A stretch of 29,249 bases of DNA from Lentimicrobiaceae bacterium (GTDB taxonomy: Bacteria > Bacteroidota > Bacteroidia > Bacteroidales > JALOCA01), in the NCBI GenBank assembly GCA_023227965.1, contig JALOCA010000042.1, forward strand, positions 1 through 29,249, written 5' to 3'. The first letter of the stretch is position 1, and the number at the start of each line of letters is the position of its first letter. The position numbers and the translations under genes are program-made. The notes under the pieces were generated by a model. The model searched no databases and was not told the DNA's origin. It saw only the letters and a program-made list of their open reading frames with translations. Of the stretch, positions 7,262-15,559 are shown one piece after another.

Positions 7262-7278
7262 ATATTACTTATTTGTAT
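7262..7278 (+). repeat. AT-rich 17-bp repeat, copy 1
   Basis: ATATTACTTATTTGTAT matches 10250-10266 at 16 of 17 positions. This copy overlaps the last codons and stop of the 994-residue dikinase-like gene; the other copy lies just past the end of its paralogue. Confidence 0.4.
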
Positions 7279-10249
7279 GTTCGCTTTTCAGGACTATACC
7301 TTTGTTTTTTTTACCATTAATTCTAATAATTAATGGGTTATCGAATTTTACATGCTTAAGAAAAGTATTTTCATAATATGCAGGAGAATTGTTAAGGTAA
7401 GCAACATCATAGTATCCATCTTTGATACAAGGATTAATAGTGAAATAGCCAACCCGGAAAGAGGTAAGGTTCTGGAAGAAATGGGTTCCCTGGCTGGGGT
7501 CTATCCGGTAATTTTCAAGTCCGGCTTCAATAATCAGTCTTGCCTGTGATATTTGAGGCCATTTAACCGGGATGCCTAACCAAGGGTCGCTCGATCCCCA
7601 CCTGCCGGGTCCGATGAGAATATAATTTTTCCCTTCCGAAATAAAATAATCATTTATTTTGGCAATATCTTCCACAAGTTCGTGGTTACGAGACGAATTA
7701 AATAATTCAGGCTTCACGTACACGATATCGCAGATATCCTTTATGGTTCCATTGCCCAGTGCAGCATCGGAACTGATAAGAATCTGAGAAGGATCTACTT
7801 TATCAAACTCCTCTTTTACATTTTGGTCATTATCAACTATAGGTCTTATCTGCAGCAGATTAAATATTATTGGTTCATCAGGAGCTACATCAAGGTCAAC
7901 AGCAAATTCTATTTCCACTTGTACATTCATTTCACGATGGGCGATTTTCAAAATATCATTAAGGATATCGGACAATGGAAAAGAATTGTGTTGTAATATA
8001 TTAGAAAATGTAATAATTTTTTTCCCTTCGTGCAACGTCCCATCACGAATAACCTGATTCTGAAAATCGAAGGTAGAAGCCACATATTTAAGTGCTTTAT
8101 CGTTTTCAGCGTCGCGTAGAGGGAGGTTCATAATATTTACTCCATCGTCAACACAGGCATGGAAACTTTCTCCTTTCATGTCGAGGGCATAGAAATATTT
8201 TTGAGTTTCACGTAATGCCATCTCAGGAGAATACAATTGCAGTACTTTTTGAGGATATCTGGGCGAAAAGCGAAGCGAAATGCCACCATCAACAATATAT
8301 TTTCCCAATCCGAAAGCAACATTAACTATCCCATCCTCAGGTTTTTCAGGGGCAATGGGATAAAAATTCAGGGAACGGGCTACACCTGAAATTGCCGGAT
8401 AAAAACGGTTTTTGTATTGTTTTCCGCATACTTCCTGTAGCACTATGCCCATTTTTTCTTCATCAATCACATTTTTTGTGGCAGTCATATACGCTTTGCT
8501 GTCTTTGAAGTACACCGAGGCATATACGCTTTTTATGGCAATGCTCAGTTTTTCGAGCATAAGTTGTTCGTCGTCAGGGATATTGGGAATCATATAAGTT
8601 GAATAAATGCCCGCAAATGGCTGATAATGTGAATCTTCCAATAAACTCGACGAACGGATGGCAAGCGGTTTTTTTACAACAGAAATAAAAGCCAGCAAAT
8701 CTTCGTGTATACGTACCGGGAGACGGGCTTTCACAAAATTTCCCAGGATTTCCTCGTTGCTACGATCGGACAATCCTATGCGGTACAAATCGTTTTCCTG
8801 CATAAACTCATCAAAAACATCGGTACCCAGTACCACGGTACGGGGGATGGTAATTATTATCCCTTCGTGTTTATCTACCATTTTGTTACGTTTAAGCAAA
8901 GAATCAAGAAATGCAAGTCCACGGGCTTTTCCGCCAATAGAACCAGTTCCAATCCGGGTAAAAATGATGTATTCATCAAATTTTTCTTTGTAAAAATCGG
9001 CAATCACCCCTCTTCCCTTGTTAAGCCTGTAATGTACTATGGCATCAAAAATAAATCTCCTCGCTCCGTCCAAGTCGTAAAAATCATCCAGTCGTAATTT
9101 GCGAAGCATTTCGGCAATTGGAAATAATGCTCTTGCATTCAACCATTTAGAAAAATGATTACGGCTGATATGGTAGAAAAAAGAATCGTCAGGGATATCG
9201 AAAAGTTTGTCCTGCAGGTTTTTCAAATCAGAAACTCTGAAAATTTCCTCATTGGTCTGAGGATTACGAAACACAAAATCACCAAATGAAAATTTTTCGA
9301 TAATAAAATTGCGAAATTCCGTAGAATACGTTTTTGAATTTTTATCAATGAATCCTACATTAATTTCTTTTGCCTTAATATAATTTTGCGATTCTGACGA
9401 TTGCAGCAAAATGGGAATGTCAGAATTGTTGTTTTTTACCCATTGGCAAAATCGTAAACCGGCATATTTATCAGGTTGCCCATTTACATTAAAACTAAAA
9501 TCGGAAATGATTCCCAGCAGGTTGTTCTTGTATTTTTCGTAAAGAGAAATGGCTTCTTCCATGTGGGTTGCCAGCAATATTTTTGGTCTGCCCCGCATTC
9601 TAAGCATTTTCTGGTGTTCGTTAAGTCCTTCACTCATAAATTCGAGCGACTGGTGAAAAATCAATTTGTAAAGCGAAGGCAGATAACTCGAATACAATCG
9701 TATAGAATCTTCTATTAACAAAAGGCACTGTACACCCACTTCCTGAACATCGTGGGCGAGATTCATCCGGTCTTCGAGTAATTTAATAATAGCCAACATA
9801 ATATCGGCATTGCCCAGCCAACAAAAAACATAATCAATAGCATCCAGGTTACCCTGGCTTATTTTTAAGGATATATCTCTCGAAAAAGGGGTCAGCAGCA
9901 CAATGGGAATGTTTTTGTAGTATGCTTTAAACTTACTGGCACTTTCAAACGGGTCCATATTTCCCATTCCCATCATACTAATAATCAAATCTATACGTTC
10001 TGTTTCAAGAACTTTACAAGCTTCTTCGGTGGTTGAAACCTGCAAAAAATGTGGGGGGTAACGCAGATTAAGTGAAACATATTCATTAAATATTTGCTCC
10101 TCAATTCTGCCATCGTCTTCCAAAATAAAGGCATCATATTTACTGCAGATCAAAAGGATTTTATTGATCCTGTTAATCATTAAATTATCAAAAAGTATTT
10201 CGCGGAAATAATATTTTTTAATATCTTTTATTTTGTTATTTTTAAGCAT
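7265..10249 (-). CDS. Receiver-PPDK_N fusion protein (PEP-synthase-like), shorter paralogue
   Basis: This is a 994-residue soluble protein with no signal peptide. Residues ~28-155 form a receiver-like domain lacking the phospho-acceptor Asp (DLIISMMGMG). Residues ~174-320 form a second receiver with the key residues present: Glu180-Asp181, Asp250 in IISDFSF, Ser284/285 and Lys303. Residues ~430-805 form a PEP-synthase/PPDK-type ATP-grasp domain: SIGGKARGLAF 437-447, PLAIRSSSLLEDS 528-540, FAGIYSTYM 545-553, VEIEFAVDL 778-786 and LLQIRPI 798-804. The C-terminal block has ILIGPGRWG 877-885 and QGTHFFQNLTS 920-930. There is no PEP-binding TIM barrel. The gene starts 22 bases after its longer paralogue ends, so they form an operon. 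The reaction is unknown; it is probably an ATP-dependent phosphotransferase or a regulatory derivative. Confidence 0.85.
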   Translation of the reverse strand: MLKNNKIKDIKKYYFREILFDNLMINRINKILLICSKYDAFILEDDGRIEEQIFNEYVSLNLRYPPHFLQVSTTEEACKVLETERIDLIISMMGMGNMDPFESASKFKAYYKNIPIVLLTPFSRDISLKISQGNLDAIDYVFCWLGNADIMLAIIKLLEDRMNLAHDVQEVGVQCLLLIEDSIRLYSSYLPSLYKLIFHQSLEFMSEGLNEHQKMLRMRGRPKILLATHMEEAISLYEKYKNNLLGIISDFSFNVNGQPDKYAGLRFCQWVKNNNSDIPILLQSSESQNYIKAKEINVGFIDKNSKTYSTEFRNFIIEKFSFGDFVFRNPQTNEEIFRVSDLKNLQDKLFDIPDDSFFYHISRNHFSKWLNARALFPIAEMLRKLRLDDFYDLDGARRFIFDAIVHYRLNKGRGVIADFYKEKFDEYIIFTRIGTGSIGGKARGLAFLDSLLKRNKMVDKHEGIIITIPRTVVLGTDVFDEFMQENDLYRIGLSDRSNEEILGNFVKARLPVRIHEDLLAFISVVKKPLAIRSSSLLEDSHYQPFAGIYSTYMIPNIPDDEQLMLEKLSIAIKSVYASVYFKDSKAYMTATKNVIDEEKMGIVLQEVCGKQYKNRFYPAISGVARSLNFYPIAPEKPEDGIVNVAFGLGKYIVDGGISLRFSPRYPQKVLQLYSPEMALRETQKYFYALDMKGESFHACVDDGVNIMNLPLRDAENDKALKYVASTFDFQNQVIRDGTLHEGKKIITFSNILQHNSFPLSDILNDILKIAHREMNVQVEIEFAVDLDVAPDEPIIFNLLQIRPIVDNDQNVKEEFDKVDPSQILISSDAALGNGTIKDICDIVYVKPELFNSSRNHELVEDIAKINDYFISEGKNYILIGPGRWGSSDPWLGIPVKWPQISQARLIIEAGLENYRIDPSQGTHFFQNLTSFRVGYFTINPCIKDGYYDVAYLNNSPAYYENTFLKHVKFDNPLIIRINGKKNKGIVLKSEHTNK

Positions 10250-10266
10250 ATATTACATATTTGTAT
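10250..10266 (+). repeat. AT-rich 17-bp repeat, copy 2
   Basis: ATATTACATATTTGTAT fills most of the 22-nt gap between the two dikinase-like genes. Its first 11 bases (ATATTACATAT) also occur exactly at 13893-13903 and, inverted, at 13842-13852 in the divergent regulatory region. The AT-richness limits the significance. Confidence 0.4.
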
Positions 10267-10271
10267 AATGA

Positions 10272-13200
10272 TTATTTTCGAGTAATTACAGCAATGCGCT
10301 GTCTTCCATCCATTTTTACGACTAAGGGTTGTGAAAAGTGTACATGTCTGAAAAATTGGGTTTTATTAACAAGTGTTTGTTCGGAAAGCATATCCCATTG
10401 AATAAAACTATGACTCAATTCCGGTTGTACTGAAAAGTAGCCGATATTAAGAGAGGTGATATTATGAAAAAAGTGGGAACCGGAAGAAGCATCGAGAGGG
10501 TAGTCATCTAAGCTTGTTTCGATGATGACCTTTGCATTGGAAATTTGCGGCCAGGTAACTGGAATGCCTATCCAGCGATCGCGTGTACCCCAACGCCCGG
10601 GTCCTATCAAAATATATTGTTTGTTTTCTTTGATCATTTGTTCATTAATTTTTTCAATTTCACATGCCATTTCCATGGTCATGGTTTTATCGAAGACATC
10701 CTTGTCAATATAAATGACATCGGAAATATCAGTGATAATGCCATTTCCCATCCCCTTTTCGGAAAGCATCAGAATGTCGGTTGTAGGAATTGCGTTTATA
10801 TCTACCTTACAATCCTGCAAATTGCCTATAAGTGGTTTTATTTGCAGCAGGTAAAATGAAGCTATTTGATTTTTGTCTTTATTCAGGTCAACAGCAAATT
10901 CTATTTCTACCGGTGTTCCCAGGGCTTCTTTTACCACATCCAATACGGTTTCTATGGTTTTTGCAAGGGGTATATAATTGTATTTTAATATATTAACAAA
11001 ATTTATGATACGGGGACCCGGTGTAGAAATTCCAGCTACAATGCGTTGATTATCGGCATCGTATACTGAAGCCAGGTGTCGCAGTGTACCATGTTTTTCC
11101 GCTACGTCAATATCAAGGTATGCCAGCCCGGCAGTGTCACCTTCAAGCAGATTTATGTCCTTTTTATTCAAATCAACAGCAAAAAACTTCACTTGTGAAT
11201 TTTTTAACTGGTCTTTGGTAGAAAGAATTTCGGTAGAAGGATATTTGGGTGAAAAGCGGTAGGCTTTTTCACCTTCAACAACATATTTACCCAAACCAAG
11301 TGCTGCCACAACAAAACCTTCATCGGGCTTCATATGGGCAAAAGGATAATAATTATACGACTGGGCTACTCCGCTGATGTGTGGATAAAAGTATCCATCA
11401 AACGCATTGCCGACTACTTCCTGCAAAACAACCGCCATTTTTTCCTCTTCAATTTTATAATGGATGGCTTCAATATAGCCCCTCGCAGTTTTGGAAAATA
11501 CAGAAGCAAACACTAATTTGATGGCGTTCATTAATTGTTCGACCCTTATGTTGAAGTCAGGATGATTGTTAGGCAAAAGATAGGTTTCAAAAATCCCGGC
11601 AAAGGGCTGCATGAGTGAATCTTCAAAAAGACCTGATGAGCGGACGGCTATGGGCTTGGTAATAAGCCTGAGAAATATTTTTAATCTGCGAATCAGGGTT
11701 TCCGTGAGTTTGCCCTCAAGAAACCACTGGCAAATGAGGTTAAAATCATGTTCGCCATATACTTTTTCGCGAAGATGGTTTCTATCCATAAAAAACTGGA
11801 ACTCCTCTGTTCCAATGATGGATGTACGGGGGGCAGTAATTTTAATATCAGAAATCAGTTGGCTGAAATCGAAGTTATAAATTAAGGTATTAATAAAAGC
11901 AAGCCCACGTCCTTTACCTCCCAAAGAACCGTCGGCAAGGCTGACAATGTTCGATTCGTCAGTAATAGCCGATTCTTCAAAAGGAATAATTTTCCCCTTA
12001 TTTTGTTCATTTCTGAATCGTTGTATTACTTCTATCATGTATTCGCGTATGTTACTGGGGCTGGAAAAATCTGTTATTTTTTTGGGATTCAAAATTTTTG
12101 CCACCTGTATTTCACCTCGAGCCATTAGCCAAAGCGAAAAATGGTCTTTTTTAGCATGGTACAGTAACGATTCATCGGGGATGGTGCGCAAATGTTGTTC
12201 AAACTCACGAAGCGTTTTTGCCATCGCTATTTGTGTACCCTCGCTGTTGCGGTAAATAAAATTTCCAAACCCAAGATAGTGAATAATGAAACTACGAAAT
12301 TCGGCAAGCAATCCTTCAGAGTTTTTATCAATAAACGTGGCTTTAAGGTCGTAGGCTTTTGTGGCATGTTCAGTATCTGACGATTGAATAACAATAGGGA
12401 GTTCTTTTATTGTATTTCTTACATAATTTACCAGGTCAATTCCGGCATCGGCATCCAGTTTTCCGTAATGTTCAAATTTTACATCGGTTATCAGACAAAG
12501 CATATAATCTTTGTATTGGTCAAAAATGGATACAGCTTCCTCGTAGTTGGTTGCAAGTAAAATTTTAGGACGGGCGCGCATTCGCAGCACCTTGTACAAT
12601 TCGTCGGTGGTTACGTCTTCGATGATATGTTTGGTTTGTTCGAGAACAACATTGTAAAGCATGGGCAGGTAACGCGAATAATATTTGGGAGAATCTTCCA
12701 CAAGTAAAATTACCCTTGCCATTCCCACTTTGGTATCATTTTCAATATTTATCAGGTCTTCTATAAGTTTTATCATGGCAAAAAAGACGGTGGACTCACC
12801 ATTCCAGACAAATACCCGGTCAATATACGAAAGCGACATCCCTTCTTCTTTAAAGTAGGGAATATCATTGTTATTGTTAAGCAGTATGTAAATGGGGATC
12901 CAGGGATAATCGTGTTTTATTTTTTCGCTCAGCTCCACCGGAGTTTTTTTATCCACTCCTACCATAAAAATTATTAAGTCGTAATGCTTGTTTTGCAGTT
13001 CATGGTCAATTTCTTCCTCGTTAGATACTCCTGTAATGCGGGGGAGAGAGGTTAGGCTTAGCTGGTGATATTCGCCCAGCACATGTTCCGAAAAACGACC
13101 TTCGCGTTCGATGCTGTATGCATCATACAAATTAGCAACCAATAAAATTTCCCTCACCATAAATGGCATCAGATCGTGGTATAAATCGCGGTCGTAATTG

Positions 13201-13754
13201 CTTTTATTAAGGAAAGTACGCAACAACTGCCGACTGGTAATTTTGGATCCTTTTTCGCCAGGCTTCAACATAGCAGAGGTTTCCTGCAAACGAGTCTTTG
13301 AAATTATCTTTTTTGCGGCTAAACTGTTGAGATACCCAACCAGCATGCCAGCTATGTTGTTAATGAGTGAACGTTCTTCTTTCAGGAAAGGACCTTCATC
13401 GTAGTCAATAAATTTTTTCAGGTAACATACTTCCAGAAACCCAGACTTATTATCAATGGTTTCAATAGATTGCCTCTGCACCCATTGCGAAGGGTGGTAA
13501 TTGGCGGTTTTAAAATCTTTCCCATCGTAATGGATGCGGGCTGCCGTAAAATCAGGATATTGCCAGGCGGGAGGTAATATCATACAAACCTGCTGGAGCA
13601 TTTCATCAACCGGTTTTCCCTCCCTGATGATTTGTGTAGTTTGGTTAATTGCAGAAAGTTCTTTCAGCCTCTCAGTACGTTCATAAACTATTTTTTGTAC
13701 CTCTGATAACGAAATGAGTTCTTCTCCATGTTGTTTTTCCTGGTCATCTGCCAT
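10272..13754 (-). CDS. GAF-receiver-receiver-PPDK_N fusion protein (PEP-synthase-like), longer paralogue
   Basis: This 1160-residue soluble protein is the first gene of the operon. Residues ~25-150 begin with a coiled stretch (RTERLKELSAINQTTQII) and form a GAF-like sensor region of the type found in histidine kinases (WQYPDFTAARI, GFLEVCYL, PFLKEERSLI). Residues ~200-335 are a degenerate receiver. Residues ~346-490 are an intact receiver: Glu352-Asp353, Asp424 in LITDVKF, Ser458/459 and Lys477. The ATP-grasp dikinase domain spans ~605-976 (SLGGKGRGLAF 610-620, PIAVRSSGLFEDS 701-713, FAGIFETYL 718-726, LLQIKPL 969-975). The C-terminal block carries ILIGPGRWG 1048-1056 and SGSHFFHNITS 1091-1101, possibly a modified swivel domain with His1094. 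There is no PEP barrel, so it is not a complete PEP synthase. It is divergent from gdhA across 322 bases. Confidence 0.85.
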   Translation of the reverse strand: MADDQEKQHGEELISLSEVQKIVYERTERLKELSAINQTTQIIREGKPVDEMLQQVCMILPPAWQYPDFTAARIHYDGKDFKTANYHPSQWVQRQSIETIDNKSGFLEVCYLKKFIDYDEGPFLKEERSLINNIAGMLVGYLNSLAAKKIISKTRLQETSAMLKPGEKGSKITSRQLLRTFLNKSNYDRDLYHDLMPFMVREILLVANLYDAYSIEREGRFSEHVLGEYHQLSLTSLPRITGVSNEEEIDHELQNKHYDLIIFMVGVDKKTPVELSEKIKHDYPWIPIYILLNNNNDIPYFKEEGMSLSYIDRVFVWNGESTVFFAMIKLIEDLINIENDTKVGMARVILLVEDSPKYYSRYLPMLYNVVLEQTKHIIEDVTTDELYKVLRMRARPKILLATNYEEAVSIFDQYKDYMLCLITDVKFEHYGKLDADAGIDLVNYVRNTIKELPIVIQSSDTEHATKAYDLKATFIDKNSEGLLAEFRSFIIHYLGFGNFIYRNSEGTQIAMAKTLREFEQHLRTIPDESLLYHAKKDHFSLWLMARGEIQVAKILNPKKITDFSSPSNIREYMIEVIQRFRNEQNKGKIIPFEESAITDESNIVSLADGSLGGKGRGLAFINTLIYNFDFSQLISDIKITAPRTSIIGTEEFQFFMDRNHLREKVYGEHDFNLICQWFLEGKLTETLIRRLKIFLRLITKPIAVRSSGLFEDSLMQPFAGIFETYLLPNNHPDFNIRVEQLMNAIKLVFASVFSKTARGYIEAIHYKIEEEKMAVVLQEVVGNAFDGYFYPHISGVAQSYNYYPFAHMKPDEGFVVAALGLGKYVVEGEKAYRFSPKYPSTEILSTKDQLKNSQVKFFAVDLNKKDINLLEGDTAGLAYLDIDVAEKHGTLRHLASVYDADNQRIVAGISTPGPRIINFVNILKYNYIPLAKTIETVLDVVKEALGTPVEIEFAVDLNKDKNQIASFYLLQIKPLIGNLQDCKVDINAIPTTDILMLSEKGMGNGIITDISDVIYIDKDVFDKTMTMEMACEIEKINEQMIKENKQYILIGPGRWGTRDRWIGIPVTWPQISNAKVIIETSLDDYPLDASSGSHFFHNITSLNIGYFSVQPELSHSFIQWDMLSEQTLVNKTQFFRHVHFSQPLVVKMDGRQRIAVITRK

Positions 13755-13780
13755 ACGGGTATGAGTTTAAAATGTCTCAC

Positions 13781-13798
13781 TAAAAGTAGATACTTTTA
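13781..13798 (-). promoter_or_regulatory. 18-bp palindrome at the dikinase-like operon start
   Basis: TAAAAGTA-GA-TACTTTTA is a perfect 8-bp inverted repeat with a 2-nt centre, 26 bases upstream of the ATG at 13754. Read on the minus strand, one arm (TACTTTTA) is one base from a -7 box, so it may be an operator overlapping the promoter. Confidence 0.45.
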
Positions 13799-13841
13799 AT
13801 GAATTCCCGGTATTTTTTATACAATATTAAGTGTTTTATTT

Positions 13842-13912
13842 ATATGTAATATACGTATTTTACTTATTAATTTTTATACCTTATAAGTATTAATATTACA
13901 TATGAATAAGTA
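13842..13912. repeat. Nested AT-rich inverted repeats in the divergent region
   Basis: ATATGTAATAT (13842-13852) and ATATTACATAT (13893-13903) are perfect 11-bp inverted arms 40 bases apart. TACTTATT (13861-13868) and AATAAGTA (13905-13912) form a second 8-bp pair that interlocks with the first. Regulator half-sites or a cruciform are possible; base composition makes chance pairs common. Confidence 0.4.
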
Positions 13913-14007
13913 CTATACATAATTATCAGTTGAACATACTTAATAAATTGTATTCCAATATCTTATACACATCGAAGAGATGTAAAAAAGTCGAGTTTTT
14001 CTTGCTG

Positions 14008-14033
14008 TTGGAAATTTTATTTTACTAATATTG
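14008..14033 (+). promoter_or_regulatory. Candidate promoter of gdhA
   Basis: TTG (14008-14010) and TAATATTG (14026-14033), which is one mismatch from TAnnTTTG, are separated by 15 nt and lie 43 bases upstream of the gdhA ATG. It is a reasonable but imperfect Bacteroidota promoter. Confidence 0.4.
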
Positions 14034-14076
14034 CGGCAAAATTAACTAACTAAAACTTAATAAAATATAAAGAGTT

Positions 14077-15432
14077 ATGGCAAATCCAGTTTTAGACCAG
14101 ATGGTCGACAAATTCATGGCTAAAATAATAGCCAAAAATCCGGGTGAAGTAGAATTCCACCAGGCAGTTCGGGAAGTAGTAGAATCCTTGCTTCCTTACA
14201 TTGAAGAACACCCAAAATACAAGGATGCAAAAATTTTGGAAAGACTTGCAGAACCTGAACGGATACTCATGTTCCGCGTTCCCTGGTTTGACGACAAAGG
14301 CGAGGTTCAGATCAATCGCGGTTTCCGTATCGAAATGAACAGTGCAATAGGTCCATACAAAGGAGGCTTGCGTTTCCATCCTACCGTAAATTTAGGTATT
14401 CTTAAATTTTTAGCATTCGAGCAGGTATTTAAAAACAGCTTGACTACCCTGCCTATGGGTGGTGGTAAAGGTGGATCTGATTTCGATCCTAAAGGAAAAT
14501 CAGACAATGAAGTAATGCGTTTTTGCCAAAGTTTCATGACCGAATTACAACGTCATATTGGTCCCGACACTGACGTGCCTGCAGGTGACATCGGCGTTGG
14601 CGGTCGCGAAATCGGTTTCTTGTTTGGTCAATACAAACGTTTACGCAACGAATTTACCGGAGTTCTTACCGGAAAGGGTCTTGAATGGGGTGGAAGCCTT
14701 ATTCGTCCGGAAGCTACCGGCTACGGCTGTACTTATTTTGCAGAAGAAATGCTGAAAACCCGCGGACAATCCTTTAAAGGAAAAACTGTAGTAATTTCCG
14801 GTTCAGGGAATGTCGCTCAGTATGCAATTCAAAAAGTTACTCAATTAGGTGGTAAAGTAGTTACATCCTCCGATTCCAACGGATATATTTATGATCCTGC
14901 TGGCATTACTCCTGAAAAATTGACTTTTATCATGGAACTGAAAAATGTAAAACGCGGTCGTATCAAAGAATATGCCGATAAATTCAATTGCGAATATGTT
15001 GAAGAAAAAACTCCCTGGGGAGTAAAATGCGATGTTGCCCTGCCTTGTGCTACCCAGAACGAATTAAATGGTGAAGACGCAAAAATTTTGATTGCCAATG
15101 GATGTGTTTGCGTTTCGGAAGGCGCCAACATGCCTTCAACTCCTGAAGCCGTTGAAGCTTTCATTAAAAATAAAATTTTATTCGGACCTGGTAAAGCCTC
15201 TAATGCAGGTGGTGTAGCTACATCTGGTTTGGAAATGTCACAAAACTCTATGCGTTTAAGCTGGAGCCGTGAAGAAGTTGATGCCAAATTGCATCAGATT
15301 ATGATCAGCATTCATAAAACCTGTGAAAAATACGGAAAAGAACCCGATGGTTTCGTTAACTATGTTAACGGAGCAAATATCGGCGGTTTTGTGAAAATTG
15401 CTGAAGCTATGATGGCACAGGGTCTTGTATAA
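14077..15432 (+). CDS. gdhA: Glutamate dehydrogenase, probably NADP-dependent
   Basis: This is the second hexameric-class glutamate dehydrogenase (451 residues), paralogous to the one at 5771-7108. The catalytic residues are intact: Lys95 (PYKGG), Lys119 (VFKN), Lys131 (GGGKGG) and Asp171 (PAGD). The coenzyme region differs from its paralogue. The Rossmann turn is SGSGNVA (Ser243 where the other copy has Phe), and the loop after the second strand is SDSNGYIYDP (Ser267-Asn268 in place of Pro-Asp), the pattern of NADP enzymes such as E. coli GdhA (ASDS). The conserved GANMPST loop is intact at 349-355. It is probably monocistronic, with its own promoter and a strong terminator at 15458. Ammonia assimilation to glutamate is the likely role (inference). 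Confidence 0.96.
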   Translation: MANPVLDQMVDKFMAKIIAKNPGEVEFHQAVREVVESLLPYIEEHPKYKDAKILERLAEPERILMFRVPWFDDKGEVQINRGFRIEMNSAIGPYKGGLRFHPTVNLGILKFLAFEQVFKNSLTTLPMGGGKGGSDFDPKGKSDNEVMRFCQSFMTELQRHIGPDTDVPAGDIGVGGREIGFLFGQYKRLRNEFTGVLTGKGLEWGGSLIRPEATGYGCTYFAEEMLKTRGQSFKGKTVVISGSGNVAQYAIQKVTQLGGKVVTSSDSNGYIYDPAGITPEKLTFIMELKNVKRGRIKEYADKFNCEYVEEKTPWGVKCDVALPCATQNELNGEDAKILIANGCVCVSEGANMPSTPEAVEAFIKNKILFGPGKASNAGGVATSGLEMSQNSMRLSWSREEVDAKLHQIMISIHKTCEKYGKEPDGFVNYVNGANIGGFVKIAEAMMAQGLV

Positions 15433-15457
15433 ACACAACGTTTTTATTAAATTGTAC

Positions 15458-15487
15458 CACCCTTCCCTTTCGAAGGGTGTTTTTTTT
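15458..15487 (+). terminator. Rho-independent terminator of gdhA
   Basis: The stem CACCCTTC/GAAGGGTG (15458-15465 and 15472-15479) with a 6-nt loop is followed by eight Ts. It begins 26 bases after the gdhA stop. Confidence 0.9.
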
Positions 15488-15506
15488 GTCCCTTTCACAA
15501 AACCAT

Positions 15507-15539
15507 AAAAAAAACGTTTGCCTTTCATAAGGCAAACGT
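15507..15539 (-). terminator. Rho-independent terminator of ilvE
   Basis: A perfect 9-bp stem ACGTTTGCC/GGCAAACGT (15514-15522 and 15531-15539) with an 8-nt loop is followed by a T run on the minus strand (15507-15513). It lies 20 bases after the ilvE stop and forms a back-to-back pair with the gdhA terminator. Confidence 0.9.
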
Positions 15540-15559
15540 CTTCTTTTGTAAAAAATGTT

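Larger units (their letters stand above)
13755..14076. promoter_or_regulatory. Divergent regulatory region between the dikinase-like operon and gdhA
   Basis: This 322-base, very AT-rich gap has no coding potential that I can see. It holds three kinds of signal, listed separately: a short palindrome near the leftward start, nested inverted repeats in the middle, and a rightward promoter next to gdhA. It also contains the palindrome ATACGTAT (13851-13858), whose TACGTA core is shared with the gdh promoter at 7211-7230. The stretch 13913-14007 shows nothing recognisable. Confidence 0.6.

Noticed and set aside
7265..13754. Annotation of either large protein as a complete PEP synthase (ppsA)
   Set aside because: Only the ATP-grasp part matches. 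The PEP barrel is absent and the swivel motif is not canonical, so the enzyme name would mislead.
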